Shown here piece after piece: positions 11,307 through 22,195 of a DNA stretch of 64,000 nt. The notes under the pieces are model-generated. The model searched no databases and was not told the origin of the DNA. It saw nothing but the letters and a program-made list of their open reading frames with translations. The position numbers and the translations under genes are program-made. Within the stretch, counting starts at the first letter, position 1, and each line of letters starts with the position of its first letter. This DNA comes from Cerrena zonata (taxonomy: Eukaryota; Basidiomycota; Agaricomycetes; Polyporales; Cerrenaceae). The stretch covers positions 434,001-498,000 of the forward strand of contig JASBNA010000015.1 in the NCBI GenBank assembly GCA_038087015.1, in the 5' to 3' direction.

Positions 11307-14165
11307 TTAATGATCTATTTCTTGTTTGATCGCAGCCTTTTGTCGAGCCAATTCAGCTTCAGCTTCTTCTTGTTTATGTATCTTTAAGTGCTGGTTTAAG
11401 TTATCAGATCTACTAAACTTTTTGTTGCAAATAGCACAATCGTAAGGTTTTTCGAAAGTGTGTAGGGATCTAAAATGTCTCTTAAGATGTTCTTGTCTCT
11501 TGAATCTTCTGGAACAATAATTACACAAGTATATTTTTGACAGATCCAGTAAGTCAGCTTCCTTGTTCTCTTTACGACCCCTAACCCTACTTTTGGAATT
11601 GATTATGCTTGAAGGGAAAATTTTAGTGTTCGGAGGTAAATCAAGAGATTTCAAGTCAACTTCAACTTCGACACCTTTGGATATTATTGTAGCAACGTTA
11701 CGAGTATAGTCTTCAGAGCCTTCACTTTCCATGGATTTAAGGGAGGTATCGAGACTAGTTCTTGAATCTGGTTTGAGTGCTTCTTTTTGAGATTCCTTTT
11801 CTTGTTCAACCTCTAATTTCTTTTGTTGTTGTTTTTGGTTCTTTTTCTTCAGCATTAACTTCGACCCAAGTATACGCATAGAAGCATTTGCAAGAGACGA
11901 AGTAGTATTAGTGTTTGGAGTGGATGCACTGGTTGAAGTAGTAAGATTCTGATCAGCATCATCGTTATTAATATTCATGGCATTAAAGGATGATGAAGCA
12001 TTGGATGACGACACGCTAATATTCAGGTGGTGGTCGTTGCTATGAACGTCACTAACTGGAACGTTCAACACGGATGACTTTTCGGTATTGGAATTAGAAT
12101 TATTATTACTAGTAGAAGGTAAATTATTATTTGAATCATTTTCGTTCTTCACTTTTGGTTTAGACTTAATATAAGTAGAAGGATTCACAATATTTTTTCT
12201 TTTACCGACTTTTTCGAATAATGCAGCATAGTCTGGTTGGATATTACCTTGATTTTGATTAATCTGTTGATCTTGAGATGCAATATTGATTGAACTGTTC
12301 CCGTGAGACTGGTCCAGCGAAGAAGTATAATTCTGAGAGATATAATTAGAGTTAGCAGCAGAAGGAGTTCTACTAATGGGAGCTGGTCTAACGGCACCAT
12401 TCAGAGTATCAAATGAATCATTTTCTGTTTTTATGGGAGTATTCAAAAGAGTATCAGAAGTGTTATTATTGGTAGTATTTGCACTAGTGACTTGATCGAT
12501 AGGTATATCTAGATCTTCCATTTTCACGTTATCCTCTTCAATAGGTGGTTCTTGTTTGATGGGAGTTTTGAACCTAGTGAACAAACTTCTCTTAGACCTT
12601 TTGGCTTTCTTATGGAAAGTATTTTGATCAGGGTTTTCTAGTTCAGGCTCTTCCTTTGTGGGACTAGTCATGAAGTAGTCATTATCCGTTAAAAATCCAT
12701 CTATGAATTGATCATTTTGTTGAGACCCTTGAATAATTCCATTTGATAACCCATCATTTTGGATACCATTTTGGAAGATGTTATTTGAATCAGCGTTATT
12801 AGTAGATTGGTTATTACTATTATTATTGTTATTGTTACCGTTGCTGTTACCGTTATTGTTGTTGCTGTTGTTATTCAAGTTATTGTTTCCTTTGAAAATA
12901 CTTCTTATAAGATGTTTTGATTGCTGATTACCCTGGATTGGCATAAAGTTTGTTGGAGAGGCTTGGTTTGGAGATGGGGGGCCGGAGCGTTGTTGATTCT
13001 TATCACTCATGAAAGGAATATAATTACTGATTGAGTTGGTGAAACTAGCATATCTTTGATTCCTTTGGGGTTGAGTCCGATTAGCAGAAGCCTGGCTGTC
13101 CATTGATTGTCTTTTTTTAGAATATGCATCGAAGGAGGGTCTGTGAATACTTTGACTTTGAGATTGATCAAGTGAATTTCGGGGGAAGTATTGATTGGCC
13201 GAAAAAAAAGATGGTTGGGTTGAGTGGATGGAACTGACAGAAGGTGTTAGAGAGGTTGTTGTTGTCAATGGGGAAAGATCGTTACCATAGTAATTATTAT
13301 TACTTATACTAGAATTATTTGGATTATTAAGGCCAACACTAAGATTTTTATTATTTTGATATTGTTTATTGGTGTCATAATTATCACTTCTTTCATAACC
13401 TTGAGTGGCGCCAGTATGTAGGCTAACATTTGAATTATGATAACTATCGATTGAAGCGTTTCTGAGATGCAATTGATCTCCCAAATGATTCGTACCATCA
13501 TAATCGTAGTTATTTACAGAAAGAAATGAATTACTATGACGTAGACGATCATCTTGAGAAGGAACAATTGAATTTACCTCATTTTGATCTTGATTCATAT
13601 CGTTGAAATTGAATCCGTTTGAATGAGCATCTTGATATAATGAATTCATTGGAATATTGGAATTAAGGTTATGATCGTTTAAGCCAGGATTCAAACTTTT
13701 ACGATCATCATTATTAGAAAATGCACTATTCATATTACTTGGATCTTGATTAAAGTTAAAAGCCGTATCATATAAGAAATCCAGCTCAATTGTAAAAGGT
13801 GGGGATTCGTCCAATTCCATATGGTCATTATTATTCTTAAATGCACCGGGCATATTTAATGATGCTTCCTGATTCAAGATTGTATCGTCGTGATTCAACA
13901 TTTCTTCATTATTCTGTTTGGAAACAGAATCTTCAAAAAAATTACCCTCATACGAAGGAACATTGAAAAACCCATCGTAGTTTTGATTTTGAGGATCCTG
14001 CAAAGTGGAAATATCGTTATTATTACTTAGTTGATTTGCATTTGGATTTGAGTTTTGATGATTTTGAAATTGGGCCTCCTGGGACCCGTCTCTGGCTAGA
14101 GTCCCGTCCGAGCCCGCAAAATTGCTGGAAATGAAAAAAGAGTTAATATTCTGATCTTGCTCCAT
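11307..14165 (-). CDS. MSN4: Msn2/4-type C2H2 stress transcription factor
   Basis: The 952-residue protein is mostly disordered, Asn/Gln/Ser-rich sequence with two adjacent C2H2 fingers at the extreme C terminus (about residues 880-935). The key stretches are [17 protein letters not shown], the linker [13 protein letters not shown] and [16 protein letters not shown]. The RxxHLKRH plus SRSDNLxQH pair is the signature of Msn2/Msn4 and MsnA/Seb1, which bind stress-response elements (AGGGG). A long acidic N-terminal region ([21 protein letters not shown], about residues 117-137) could be an activation segment. Poly-Asn tracts lie around residues 430-460. Basic KKAKRSKRS (about residue 525) could act as a nuclear localisation signal. 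Orthology to the MSN4/MNL1 lineage is likely; the exact paralogue is not certain. Confidence 0.85.
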   Translation of the reverse strand: MEQDQNINSFFISSNFAGSDGTLARDGSQEAQFQNHQNSNPNANQLSNNNDISTLQDPQNQNYDGFFNVPSYEGNFFEDSVSKQNNEEMLNHDDTILNQEASLNMPGAFKNNNDHMELDESPPFTIELDFLYDTAFNFNQDPSNMNSAFSNNDDRKSLNPGLNDHNLNSNIPMNSLYQDAHSNGFNFNDMNQDQNEVNSIVPSQDDRLRHSNSFLSVNNYDYDGTNHLGDQLHLRNASIDSYHNSNVSLHTGATQGYERSDNYDTNKQYQNNKNLSVGLNNPNNSSISNNNYYGNDLSPLTTTTSLTPSVSSIHSTQPSFFSANQYFPRNSLDQSQSQSIHRPSFDAYSKKRQSMDSQASANRTQPQRNQRYASFTNSISNYIPFMSDKNQQRSGPPSPNQASPTNFMPIQGNQQSKHLIRSIFKGNNNLNNNSNNNNGNSNGNNNNNNSNNQSTNNADSNNIFQNGIQNDGLSNGIIQGSQQNDQFIDGFLTDNDYFMTSPTKEEPELENPDQNTFHKKAKRSKRSLFTRFKTPIKQEPPIEEDNVKMEDLDIPIDQVTSANTTNNNTSDTLLNTPIKTENDSFDTLNGAVRPAPISRTPSAANSNYISQNYTSSLDQSHGNSSINIASQDQQINQNQGNIQPDYAALFEKVGKRKNIVNPSTYIKSKPKVKNENDSNNNLPSTSNNNSNSNTEKSSVLNVPVSDVHSNDHHLNISVSSSNASSSFNAMNINNDDADQNLTTSTSASTPNTNTTSSLANASMRILGSKLMLKKKNQKQQQKKLEVEQEKESQKEALKPDSRTSLDTSLKSMESEGSEDYTRNVATIISKGVEVEVDLKSLDLPPNTKIFPSSIINSKSRVRGRKENKEADLLDLSKIYLCNYCSRRFKRQEHLKRHFRSLHTFEKPYDCAICNKKFSRSDNLNQHLKIHKQEEAEAELARQKAAIKQEIDH

Positions 14166-14672
14166 ACTCTTAAAACCATCAAGATTGATAACTTAGCTGT
14201 AAAGCTTCCATTAATTTGAAACTGAAATTCGAAAAAAAGATACTTGACTGGAAATGATCAAACTGAACCGGGTTAAATTAATCGGTGCAATGATAATGAT
14301 TCGCAAATATTCGATGAACTCTGTATACGTTTCGTCTATGTTTCGTGTGTTATAAGTTTGTTTAATCGTAATACTAAGTTAGCATTTTATCGGACACTAC
14401 TCTGTTTAAATATCAGATAGAACGATAAATATTTATTCGTAGGAGGAAGGAGAGGGAAAGAACAGAGAAAAAAAAAAAATTATGGTTGAGGGTACGGGTC
14501 GAGCCGATCATGAGATAAAGAAGGGATTTGTAAACCGGAATAAGAGGAAATTTTTCATTACAAGGTCAACTAACTTGGGTTGATGACCGTCCAAGGCTGT
14601 ACCACTTTGATATAAAAATAGAATGGATACATAGTAGAAGTTTGTATTAATTGGTACATAAAAATACAGAGG
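14166..14672. other. Promoter region of the Msn-type gene
   Basis: About 500 AT-rich bases between the tandem minus-strand genes. They probably hold the Msn-type promoter and the 3' end of the upstream membrane-protein gene. No gene or RNA seen. Confidence 0.45.
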
Positions 14673-16892
14673 TTATTCGTCGAGTTGCTTGTCACCGGAT
14701 GGAACCCTTTTTCTTATATTTGTATTATCATGATCATCATCCAGATTGATATGATTGAAGATTGAGTAATCTATATCGATATCAAGGTCTGGCTGAGGAG
14801 AGGGTTGTTGGTGATGTTGTTCTTGGATATCAGGATTGACCACTCTCAATTTCGATCTACGCTTAGAACTTATTAGAACTTGAGCATCGATTGTATCGTC
14901 AATTGAAGCACCAATTGAACCATCATCTCGATTAAACTGAGAGATATCAACCGATTTGGTATCTTCATTGGGTAATTGGGGTAGATGTTTTTCTTTGTAA
15001 TCAAATTCATCTTTTTCTGAAATTTTATCATTTAATAGAGGAACTTTATTTGAACTTTTAGGTTTTTTCAATATTATTGGTGATCCTGGAGGAGTATTAG
15101 TGAAGGAAAATGATTTTTTTAATTTAGTGACTGATCTATTAACAATTTCACCAATTGGAGTTCCATTTTCATTTAATTCTTTTGGCAATTGTTCATTTAA
15201 TGATAAATCATTAAAAGGATTTTCATCGGTTATTATTTGATTATTTTCAAAAGATCTTTTAATTGAATCATGACTTAAAGTTTCATTTGATGCTAAGTAG
15301 CTATTTCTTATTTTATTTCTATTTTCTTCAAATTCTTGTCTTTTCTTAACCCATGAATCAATCGATGCTACATCGAGTGTTGATGAGGTATCATTATCAT
15401 TATGATAAACTTGATTCTGGATATTTTTATAGGTATGACCATTATGAACTTTAATTGATTTTTCATTTGTTGACGGATCTAAGGTCATAAAGTTATTTTG
15501 AGATCTACTCAGATTAGGAGTATGTCCAAATAATCCACTCAATTTACCAATTGATTGTTGATCGTAATAATTACCAAATTGATAGTCGATGGTTTCTAAC
15601 TCTTCAGATTGTTTTGCTTGTTTCCGTTTTTTCATTATAAAAATCCCAGCTACAATCGCTAAAGCAATAGATGTAACTGGTATCACTGTTCCTAATATAG
15701 CTTTCTTTTGAATGTCCTTGACTGATTTGGATGATGATGAAGTTTTCTTTGGAGAGGGAGTATTTTCTTTCACACTTGAAACCAGTTTCAAATTAGAAGT
15801 ATTATATAAGCTTAAATGATAATTAGTATCTCTTTTAGAATTTGAAGCAGTGGCATTGATTATAACTAGAGTATCGAATATGGTAGCTGCGCCAATTATT
15901 TCGTCGTAATCTAAATTAGTTTCGTTAAGAGAACTCCAAGACCACTGATTCGAGTCTAATGATAATTTAGCGAAAAGTGGTGAAGAATCAGTATTCCCCA
16001 ATTGACCACCAAGTAGTAATACTTCTTCCACGTTATAGTAATCGGTGAAAGTTGAAATCTTATTATCTTTCAATTGATTAAAGATTGGCAATACTAATGC
16101 AAATCTTCTTGAATTAATTTTGGAGGAATCGGAGCTTTCAATAGTTTTAGAAGTCCAACCAGAATCGAAATCCCATACTGCTAATTGATACATGTTTAGC
16201 CAACCTTGATTAGTTTCACCACCAATAATCAATTGAGTTTGAGGGTCTGGAGCTAATAAATTATTAGCACCGAAAAACGCTTGGGGCTTTGTTGAAGTTG
16301 TAATATTAGAAAACTTCCCCAGGGATACATTGAATGATAAAAGACGATTCGTTGGGTTATTAGTTTCATCACAGTACCCACCATAGATATAAATGGTGTC
16401 GTTTACTGTTGGACTGGAAAGATAAGACGAATATTTATAAAATGAAGCGTCTTCGATATCATCAAAGATAAGTTCATTATCAAATTCATCCCATTTATCA
16501 TTGGGTTCATTATACTTCAAAAGATTCAAAACTCCATCTCCACAAACATCAAGCTTGGAACTCTTTTTATTGGTGAATGCATAAAGATTTTGATTTGCTA
16601 AGAATAAAGTGGAATTTATTGGAGGTTTTGCTAACGGATTAATTTCTTGATTATTATTATAATCAATATCGGACTCAGTATAATCATCCAAGTTATCAAA
16701 TCCGGTTATTGAGAAATTCAAACTTATTAAATTATTATCTTTCAAATGAAGATATATTTTACCCAGTTGATAATCGTATAAGGTATTCCAATTTTCATTT
16801 TCATTTTCATTGGCCAATACCAATTGAAGAATGAACGCAAAGGCCAAAACGACATCAACAATCACCATCAATGATGCTTTTTGCCTCTTCAT
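14673..16892 (-). CDS. Single-pass type I membrane protein with propeller-like ectodomain
   Basis: The 739-residue protein has a signal peptide (hydrophobic about residues 8-27, VDVVLAFAFILQLVLA). Its ectodomain of about 370 residues has several N-glycosylation sequons and kelch-like blades (DTIYIYGGYCDE, LIIGGETNQGW, VLLLGGQLGN). One transmembrane helix lies near residues 400-423 (TVIPVTSIALAIVAGIFIM), followed by basic KKRKQ and a cytosolic tail of about 315 residues. The tail is Ser/Pro/Asn-rich with TPPGSP and RRSKLRV-like phosphorylation sites. The architecture resembles fungal kelch/galactose-oxidase-like surface sensors, but I do not recognise a named orthologue. It lies upstream of, and in the same direction as, the Msn-type gene. 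The ATG choice is set by the signal peptide. Confidence 0.8.
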   Translation of the reverse strand: MKRQKASLMVIVDVVLAFAFILQLVLANENENENWNTLYDYQLGKIYLHLKDNNLISLNFSITGFDNLDDYTESDIDYNNNQEINPLAKPPINSTLFLANQNLYAFTNKKSSKLDVCGDGVLNLLKYNEPNDKWDEFDNELIFDDIEDASFYKYSSYLSSPTVNDTIYIYGGYCDETNNPTNRLLSFNVSLGKFSNITTSTKPQAFFGANNLLAPDPQTQLIIGGETNQGWLNMYQLAVWDFDSGWTSKTIESSDSSKINSRRFALVLPIFNQLKDNKISTFTDYYNVEEVLLLGGQLGNTDSSPLFAKLSLDSNQWSWSSLNETNLDYDEIIGAATIFDTLVIINATASNSKRDTNYHLSLYNTSNLKLVSSVKENTPSPKKTSSSSKSVKDIQKKAILGTVIPVTSIALAIVAGIFIMKKRKQAKQSEELETIDYQFGNYYDQQSIGKLSGLFGHTPNLSRSQNNFMTLDPSTNEKSIKVHNGHTYKNIQNQVYHNDNDTSSTLDVASIDSWVKKRQEFEENRNKIRNSYLASNETLSHDSIKRSFENNQIITDENPFNDLSLNEQLPKELNENGTPIGEIVNRSVTKLKKSFSFTNTPPGSPIILKKPKSSNKVPLLNDKISEKDEFDYKEKHLPQLPNEDTKSVDISQFNRDDGSIGASIDDTIDAQVLISSKRRSKLRVVNPDIQEQHHQQPSPQPDLDIDIDYSIFNHINLDDDHDNTNIRKRVPSGDKQLDE

Positions 16893-17497
16893 ACTTGAGC
16901 TGTAAATTGTAGAAATTCAAATGAAAAGACAAATGAAAAACAAGTAGATAAATATAAGACAACTAGATATTGGCAAACACAAAAGATAATCCTAAAATTT
17001 GAAGTATTTTCGAAAAAAGTTTTTTGTTATTAAGACATGCAACTAACCGAATAACAGTAATGAACATAATAGTGGTTTGTTCGTTTTCTGTTTGTCTTAT
17101 TAGTTAGTTGATGATTGAATTTTCACAGCATTTAAACTGTTTAGATTTTTCCTAATGAGGAACCTGCAAGTAGGAACAAAATGCCTAACAAATCAGAGCA
17201 CATTAAACAGCTACGCATACCCTATACACGATTGATCTTTCTACTCGTATACGCCTTGAAAGTCCCTTGTTTGAGTGATACATGATTATAGCTTGCCCTT
17301 GGAGTGTTAATTGTCATCTCTATATTTTTGAATACCCATGTCACGTGAAGTGGTGGGTGCACTGCTTTTTTTTGTGCTGCAAAAAAAATTTCATTACAAT
17401 TCAATTATAATTAATCATATTGACTAATTACTCTTGAACTTGGTGAAAAACGCTAACTTGGATGAAAGAGTGAGTTTATCAGAGATGCAAAAAAGAA
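16893..17497. other. Intergenic region
   Basis: AT-rich upstream region of the membrane-protein gene up to the tRNA. It contains one CACGTG at 17342-17347. No gene seen. Confidence 0.45.
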
Positions 17498-17615
17498 GGG
17501 GCGAGCTGGGAATTGAACCCAGGGCCTCTCGCATGCTTGGTCAGCTACTAAACTGTTTCCAGTCAAGTAATGATCTTAACCCAAAGCGAGAATCATACCA
17601 CTAGACCACACGCCC
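17498..17615 (-). tRNA. tRNA-Pro(UGG) with intron
   Basis: Read on the minus strand, the gene starts GGGCGTGTGGTCTAGTGG and ends with T-arm GGTTCAATTCC and acceptor CTCGCCCC. The exons match the yeast tRNA-Pro(UGG) sequence as I know it. The anticodon loop TTTGGGT carries anticodon TGG. A 46-base intron (17534-17579) follows the base 3' of the anticodon, the standard position, leaving a 72-base mature tRNA plus CCA. A T-rich run (TTCTTTT) just after the 3' end can act as the Pol III terminator. Confidence 0.95.
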
Positions 17616-18662
17616 GTCTTGTTGGCGAACCGAGACGCTTTGTTTAAGATGTTCAAGCTGTTTTATGTGCTATTAAAAAGGCGTTTAGAGAAAAAGCATT
17701 TTATTTTGTGGTGATGAGAGTGTTTTAGTACTACCAACACTCTAAAGCCGCGTTAGTGAGTGGTATAACATACCAACACTTCCTGCGAGACTACTATGAG
17801 TGTGTGTGTAGCTTATCAGTGTTTTATGCCAGCGGGTATCGGGTTGTCTGAACAGTTCAGACGTTCATAGAAACGTACCGACTATTATTGATGGTGGATT
17901 AGCTCATCGCTTAGATCTCAGTGCCTAGACCCAGCTAAGATGAATATACTATAGGCATTTCACCCAAGTGTCGACCATTTCAACCGTCAAACAGCCACTA
18001 GGCACCATGCTTAAGAAGCCGTCTCATATCTACGTATCGAGTATGGTTAACTGGTTATAATTACGGTGACTTAATTGACTGATCTGGTTCATGTCTGATC
18101 GAAGCAGATTTGAGAATGTAGAACCCTATGGGGTTTTTAGTTTTGACAGGTTTATTTTTTGTTTATGGTTTCTTCAACCTTTTGCTACTCCCCAAGAACC
18201 TTGGTTAAATGGATATATACTAAAACGGGTAAGTATCAGGGTTAGTAAGTACGATCCAGCGCCTCAAAGCATATCCTTATATCTTTTTGCAACTAATGAA
18301 ATCCAAAGCTCTCAACCAAGATATCTAAACGACCGCTCCAGGTGCAAACCTTTTCAAACGCACGCCTTTTCTTTTCAACTTCACTTATTCAAACACACTT
18401 GTGCAAACACAAACTTTGTATGTATACGTGCTTGTCTAGTTGACAGTCAGACTGACAGTGGCTGTTGCAAAGTGGACTCAAACACCCATGCACCAGCTTT
18501 CCCCAAGCAAAAATGAGTAATAAAATTTTTTAGCGTGCACTGCTCATCATCTAGTGAAAAATTAGAATATCAACCAAGGTGGTGTGACTAAGGACATTTA
18601 AACTCACGTATAAATACTAGTTCTTTAAGAAAAGATCAACTCAGTAGGTGAAGATAAACAAG
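17616..18662. other. Region upstream of tRNA and ARO2
   Basis: About 1 kb without a credible protein gene. The part next to the tRNA (17620-17778) begins TGTTGG and contains CCAACA twice, with several AGTGTT/AACACT copies, which could be a decayed LTR (see findings). The rest includes the ARO2 promoter. A reading frame at 18091-18516 has no coding character. Confidence 0.45.
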
Positions 18663-19796
18663 ATGTCATCGTTTGGTACTTTATTCCGTGTCACCACTTA
18701 TGGTGAATCCCACTGTAAATCAGTTGGGTGTATAGTTGATGGATGTCCACCAGGATTAGAATTAAGTGAAGCTGATATTCAACCACAATTAAGTCGAAGA
18801 AGACCAGGTCAAAGTAAATTATCTACTCCAAGAAATGAAAAAGATCAAGTTCATATTCAATCTGGTACTGAAAACGGATTAAGTTTAGGATCACCAATTG
18901 GTATGTTAGTTCAAAATGAAGATCATAGACCACATGATTATAGTGAAACTGATTTATACCCAAGACCAAGTCATGCTGATTGGACTTATATCCAAAAGTA
19001 TGGTACCAAGTCAACTTCAGGTGGTGGTAGATCATCAGCTAGAGAAACTATTGGTAGAGTTGCAGCTGGGGCAATTGCAGAAAAAATTTTAGCAAAAGCC
19101 AATGGGGTTGAAATTGTTGCATTTGTATCTAGTATTGGAGAAATTGCCATGGATAGAAATCCATTAGATCCAAAATTCCAAAAAATTTTATCAAGTATTA
19201 CTAGAGAAGAGGTTGATGCAGTTGGACCAGTTAGATGTCCAGATGAAACTGTTAGAGAAGAAATGGTTAAAGTTATTGAAAAATATAGAGATGCAAAAGA
19301 TTCAATTGGTGGTGTTGTTACTTGTGTTATTAGAAACTGTCCAATTGGTTTAGGTGAACCATGTTTTGATAAATTAGAAGCTACTTTAGCTCATGCAATG
19401 TTATCATTACCTGCAACCAAAGGTTTTGAATTTGGTAGTGGATTTTTCGGTACTACTATACCAGGTTCAAAACATAATGATCCATTTATTTTTGATGAAT
19501 CAAATAAAAGATTAAGAACTAAAACCAATAATAGTGGTGGTGTTCAAGGTGGTATTTCAAATGGTGAAAATATTTATTTCTCAGTTGCTTTCAAATCAGC
19601 TGCTACCATTAGTCAAGAACAAACTACTGTTACTTATGAAGGTAAAGATGGTGTTTTGGCTGCAAGAGGTAGACATGATCCAAGTGTCACCCCAAGAGCA
19701 GTTCCAATTGTAGAATCCATGGCTGCTTTGGTTTTGGTTGATCAATTATTAATTCAAAAATCAAGAGAATATGGTATAAATATTTGTAAAAACTAA
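18663..19796 (+). CDS. ARO2: Chorismate synthase
   Basis: This enzyme converts 5-enolpyruvylshikimate-3-phosphate to chorismate, the last shared step of aromatic amino-acid synthesis. It is 377 residues from [18 protein letters not shown]. It shows the family signatures [52 protein letters not shown] and the C-terminal [15 protein letters not shown] block. The length equals that of fungal orthologues, and the start is fixed by the invariant N terminus. An in-frame non-ATG extension upstream was rejected. No intron or frame break. Confidence 0.97.
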   Translation: MSSFGTLFRVTTYGESHCKSVGCIVDGCPPGLELSEADIQPQLSRRRPGQSKLSTPRNEKDQVHIQSGTENGLSLGSPIGMLVQNEDHRPHDYSETDLYPRPSHADWTYIQKYGTKSTSGGGRSSARETIGRVAAGAIAEKILAKANGVEIVAFVSSIGEIAMDRNPLDPKFQKILSSITREEVDAVGPVRCPDETVREEMVKVIEKYRDAKDSIGGVVTCVIRNCPIGLGEPCFDKLEATLAHAMLSLPATKGFEFGSGFFGTTIPGSKHNDPFIFDESNKRLRTKTNNSGGVQGGISNGENIYFSVAFKSAATISQEQTTVTYEGKDGVLAARGRHDPSVTPRAVPIVESMAALVLVDQLLIQKSREYGINICKN

Positions 19797-19932
19797 TTTT
19801 AATAGATATAATATATTTTAGTATTGTGCATGTAAAGAGAAAAGCTAGAAAAAAAAAAAAGTCGAACGATTGAGACGAAAAAATGTCTTCAACAGGTTAA
19901 CAACTTATCAACCACCAAAGGTATCATTAAGA

Positions 19933-20754
19933 ATGGACGGTGTTCAAAAAGTATTGCTCAGCTTATTGTTGGGGTTACTATTGGTTTTGCTAATTTTTTA
20001 CATTCAAAACAATTCCTTTAAGTCTAATAAATCCAAATCAAAAACTCCAACATTTTTAATAATTGGTAGTAATAATTCTGGTAAAACATCATTATATTAT
20101 AAACTTAAATCAATTAATGAGGAAGAACTACCAACCAGTACCATATCCTCACTTGACCCTAACGATGGGTTAATCCAATTACCATTTTCGAATGAAGCTA
20201 TTCAAAAACCTTTTAGAATAGTTGATTTCCCAGGACATTTAAAATACACTACATTATTGAAAAAATTGATATTAGAAGATATTACATTAGATAATTTAAA
20301 AGGAATTGTTTTCGTTATCGATAGTTCATCGAATTCAATTAATCAAGAGAATAAAATCAAGAATATAACCAAATTAATCTTTGAAATATTATCACAAACT
20401 GAAAAATTACCCAATGGGATTGATTTTCTATTCGCCGTCAATAAAACTGATTTATTTGATAGTTTACCAATACATAGAATCAAAACGTTATTACAAACAT
20501 CCATGAATGAAATCATTCATAATGAATTGAATAGATCAGGTACCGGTGGTTATGATGATGATGATGAAATAGAATCAGATAAAGATGATACTGTTAGACA
20601 ATTATGGTCGATCATAGTACCAAAAGATCAAAGTTTCCGTTTTGAAATGTTAGAAGGTAATATGGAGTTTAAGTCTGGTTCAGTTTTGAAAAATAAAATT
20701 GAAGACTGGGAAAATTGGTTTGACGAAAGAGTGGTTAATTATGGTGGTATGTAA
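19933..20754 (+). CDS. SRP102: Signal recognition particle receptor beta subunit
   Basis: A membrane-anchored GTPase that docks SRP receptor alpha at the ER. From the chosen ATG (MDGVQKV), a hydrophobic anchor of about 20 residues (LLSLLLGLLLVLLIFYI) is followed by G1 GSNNSGKTS, G3 DFPGH and G4 NKTD. The 273-residue length is close to the S. cerevisiae protein (244). An upstream ATG at 19882 is in another frame and terminates after five codons. The in-frame extension before 19933 lacks an ATG. The stop codon directly abuts the stop codon of convergent VFA1. An acidic insert (GYDDDDEIESDKDD) precedes the last strand. Confidence 0.9.
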   Translation: MDGVQKVLLSLLLGLLLVLLIFYIQNNSFKSNKSKSKTPTFLIIGSNNSGKTSLYYKLKSINEEELPTSTISSLDPNDGLIQLPFSNEAIQKPFRIVDFPGHLKYTTLLKKLILEDITLDNLKGIVFVIDSSSNSINQENKIKNITKLIFEILSQTEKLPNGIDFLFAVNKTDLFDSLPIHRIKTLLQTSMNEIIHNELNRSGTGGYDDDDEIESDKDDTVRQLWSIIVPKDQSFRFEMLEGNMEFKSGSVLKNKIEDWENWFDERVVNYGGM

Positions 20755-21312
20755 TTAAACAATCTTATTTTGAGGTACTGATGGGAAATAATTTGTAGAA
20801 TGAATCTTTTGCTGTCTTTTTTTATTCATTTGCATTTGAATAAAATTATTAATTCGTATCTTATAAATATCTTTATCTAATTTATATTGTTTAAATTTGT
20901 AATTCTTTATTTGTTCATTCAACTGATTCAATCTTTCGTTATTTGCCATTATTTTAATCGATAACTCCTTATATTCTTCATTCTCCTTTCCATCTTTTTC
21001 TTTACTTAATGATAAATTCGAAACTAATTTTGTCCATGCATACGGTTTGATTTTATCCATATCGTATTTCCATTGGGCCAAGTCCCCAGTTAGCTTGGCC
21101 TTCTCCTTTATCAATTCTTTATACTCCTCTGGTTGAACGGCGGTAGCAAAAGTTTCATCTTTCAAATGTTGTTCACAGACGTAGAAGAAATCTTTTTGGT
21201 TACTACTTAATAACACCGTATTGGTGGGTTTGTAGCACGTATTGCATGCTTTCGAGTCGTTTTCTGCCACCATGCGCAACGCGTATTCATTGGCAAACGG
21301 TGGAGCACTCAT
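20755..21312 (-). CDS. VFA1: Vps4-associated protein 1-like
   Basis: The 185-residue protein starts MSAPPFANEYALRMVAENDSKACNTCYKPT. Its N-terminal CxxC...C..H cluster (CNTCYKPTN and YVCEQHL) is characteristic of Vfa1, a Vps4 regulator at endosomes. A long charged helical region (residues about 65-170) ends KKRQQKIHSTNYFPSVPQNKIV. An in-frame extension upstream to 21426 is Phe-rich and encoded by a poly-A/T tract, so the ATG at 21312 is preferred. The gene is convergent with SRP102 with no spacer between stop codons. Confidence 0.85.
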   Translation of the reverse strand: MSAPPFANEYALRMVAENDSKACNTCYKPTNTVLLSSNQKDFFYVCEQHLKDETFATAVQPEEYKELIKEKAKLTGDLAQWKYDMDKIKPYAWTKLVSNLSLSKEKDGKENEEYKELSIKIMANNERLNQLNEQIKNYKFKQYKLDKDIYKIRINNFIQMQMNKKRQQKIHSTNYFPSVPQNKIV

Positions 21313-22195
21313 GGTGGTGAAGGTTAAAGGGTGAATTCCTCCTGTTATCTCCAGGATATACCTTATATTAGAATGGATAATTGAAAAAAAAAAAAAAAAA
21401 AAATTAATGGTCACGTGTATGGTCACATGACTTACGTGTCACGTGATGCATCACGTGACCAGCAATCCCAACGAAACGAAATCTGAGTAGCGACATGAAC
21501 TAAGTAAACACCCCCCATTGACGAAAGCAACACCCAGGCCCCTACGCGTGTATCTCTGCCATCTATTGTAAGGATTGTGTCTTGCACATCCAAACACTCC
21601 CTAACAAGTTTTCAGTGAGGAAAAAAAAAAAACAACAGAGGAAAAAGCACAGAAAAAAGAAAAAAGCCAAAAAAAAAAACGAAGAGAAGGCGAAAAAGAG
21701 AAAAAAAAAACACACCTTTAAAATTCATTCGAATTAAAATAAAACTTGTTTGCCATCCTTTGAATAGCTTTCAATATCAATCAATCAAACAAACCACCTT
21801 CATCTGTGTGAGCGCTTCATCGTTAAAGCATACTACTTGCCATCGCCATCCATCTTCTTCCGTATACATCCGAAGTTGATTTCCAGAAAGTGTGAGGCCA
21901 CGACTTTAACTTATCATTTCCCGCCCTTTTCAAATAATTAGTGAGAGTGAGTGTTAAACTTGTTTTGTTTGGTTTAAGTTTAATTTTTGAATCCAACGAA
22001 TAATCCTATAAGCCAACTGGTCTCGTTAAGTGATACAGTTGTTGTTGCAGATTCAAACATTTTTTGAAGATTTGTTTTTGTTTTGCTTTTCATTTTTTGT
22101 CTTTTCAGTGAGGTTGAAATAAATCCAGACTTATTCACTGTTGTATAAACAGTTATTTTTTTTATTAAATTATCGCATTATATCATACTTAAACC
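21313..22195. other. Divergent promoter region VFA1-GLC7
   Basis: It holds a long poly-A tract (21384-21403), a CACGTG cluster (21411-21459), several A-rich purine tracts at 21610-21715 and the T-rich leader of GLC7. No gene seen. S. cerevisiae GLC7 has an intron inside the coding region; here the coding region is uninterrupted. Confidence 0.5.
21411..21459. promoter_or_regulatory. Cluster of E-boxes (CACGTG x3, CACATG x1) with a 22-bp palindrome
   Basis: CACGTG occurs at 21412-21417, 21440-21445 and 21452-21457, and CACATG at 21424-21429, mostly within the extended form RTCACRTG. The last two form a perfect 22-bp palindrome (21438-21459; half-site GTCACGTGATG). These match binding sites of bHLH factors such as Cbf1, Tye7 or Pho4. 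The cluster is about 100 bases upstream of the VFA1 ATG and 740 bases from GLC7. Confidence 0.75.

Noticed and set aside
18091..18516. 141-codon reading frame upstream of ARO2
   Set aside because: Composition is not protein-like and it lies in the ARO2 upstream region without initiation context.
21411..21459. Point-centromere CDEI elements
   Set aside because: RTCACRTG copies are present, but no CDEII/CDEIII arrangement follows, and the suspected clade does not use point centromeres.
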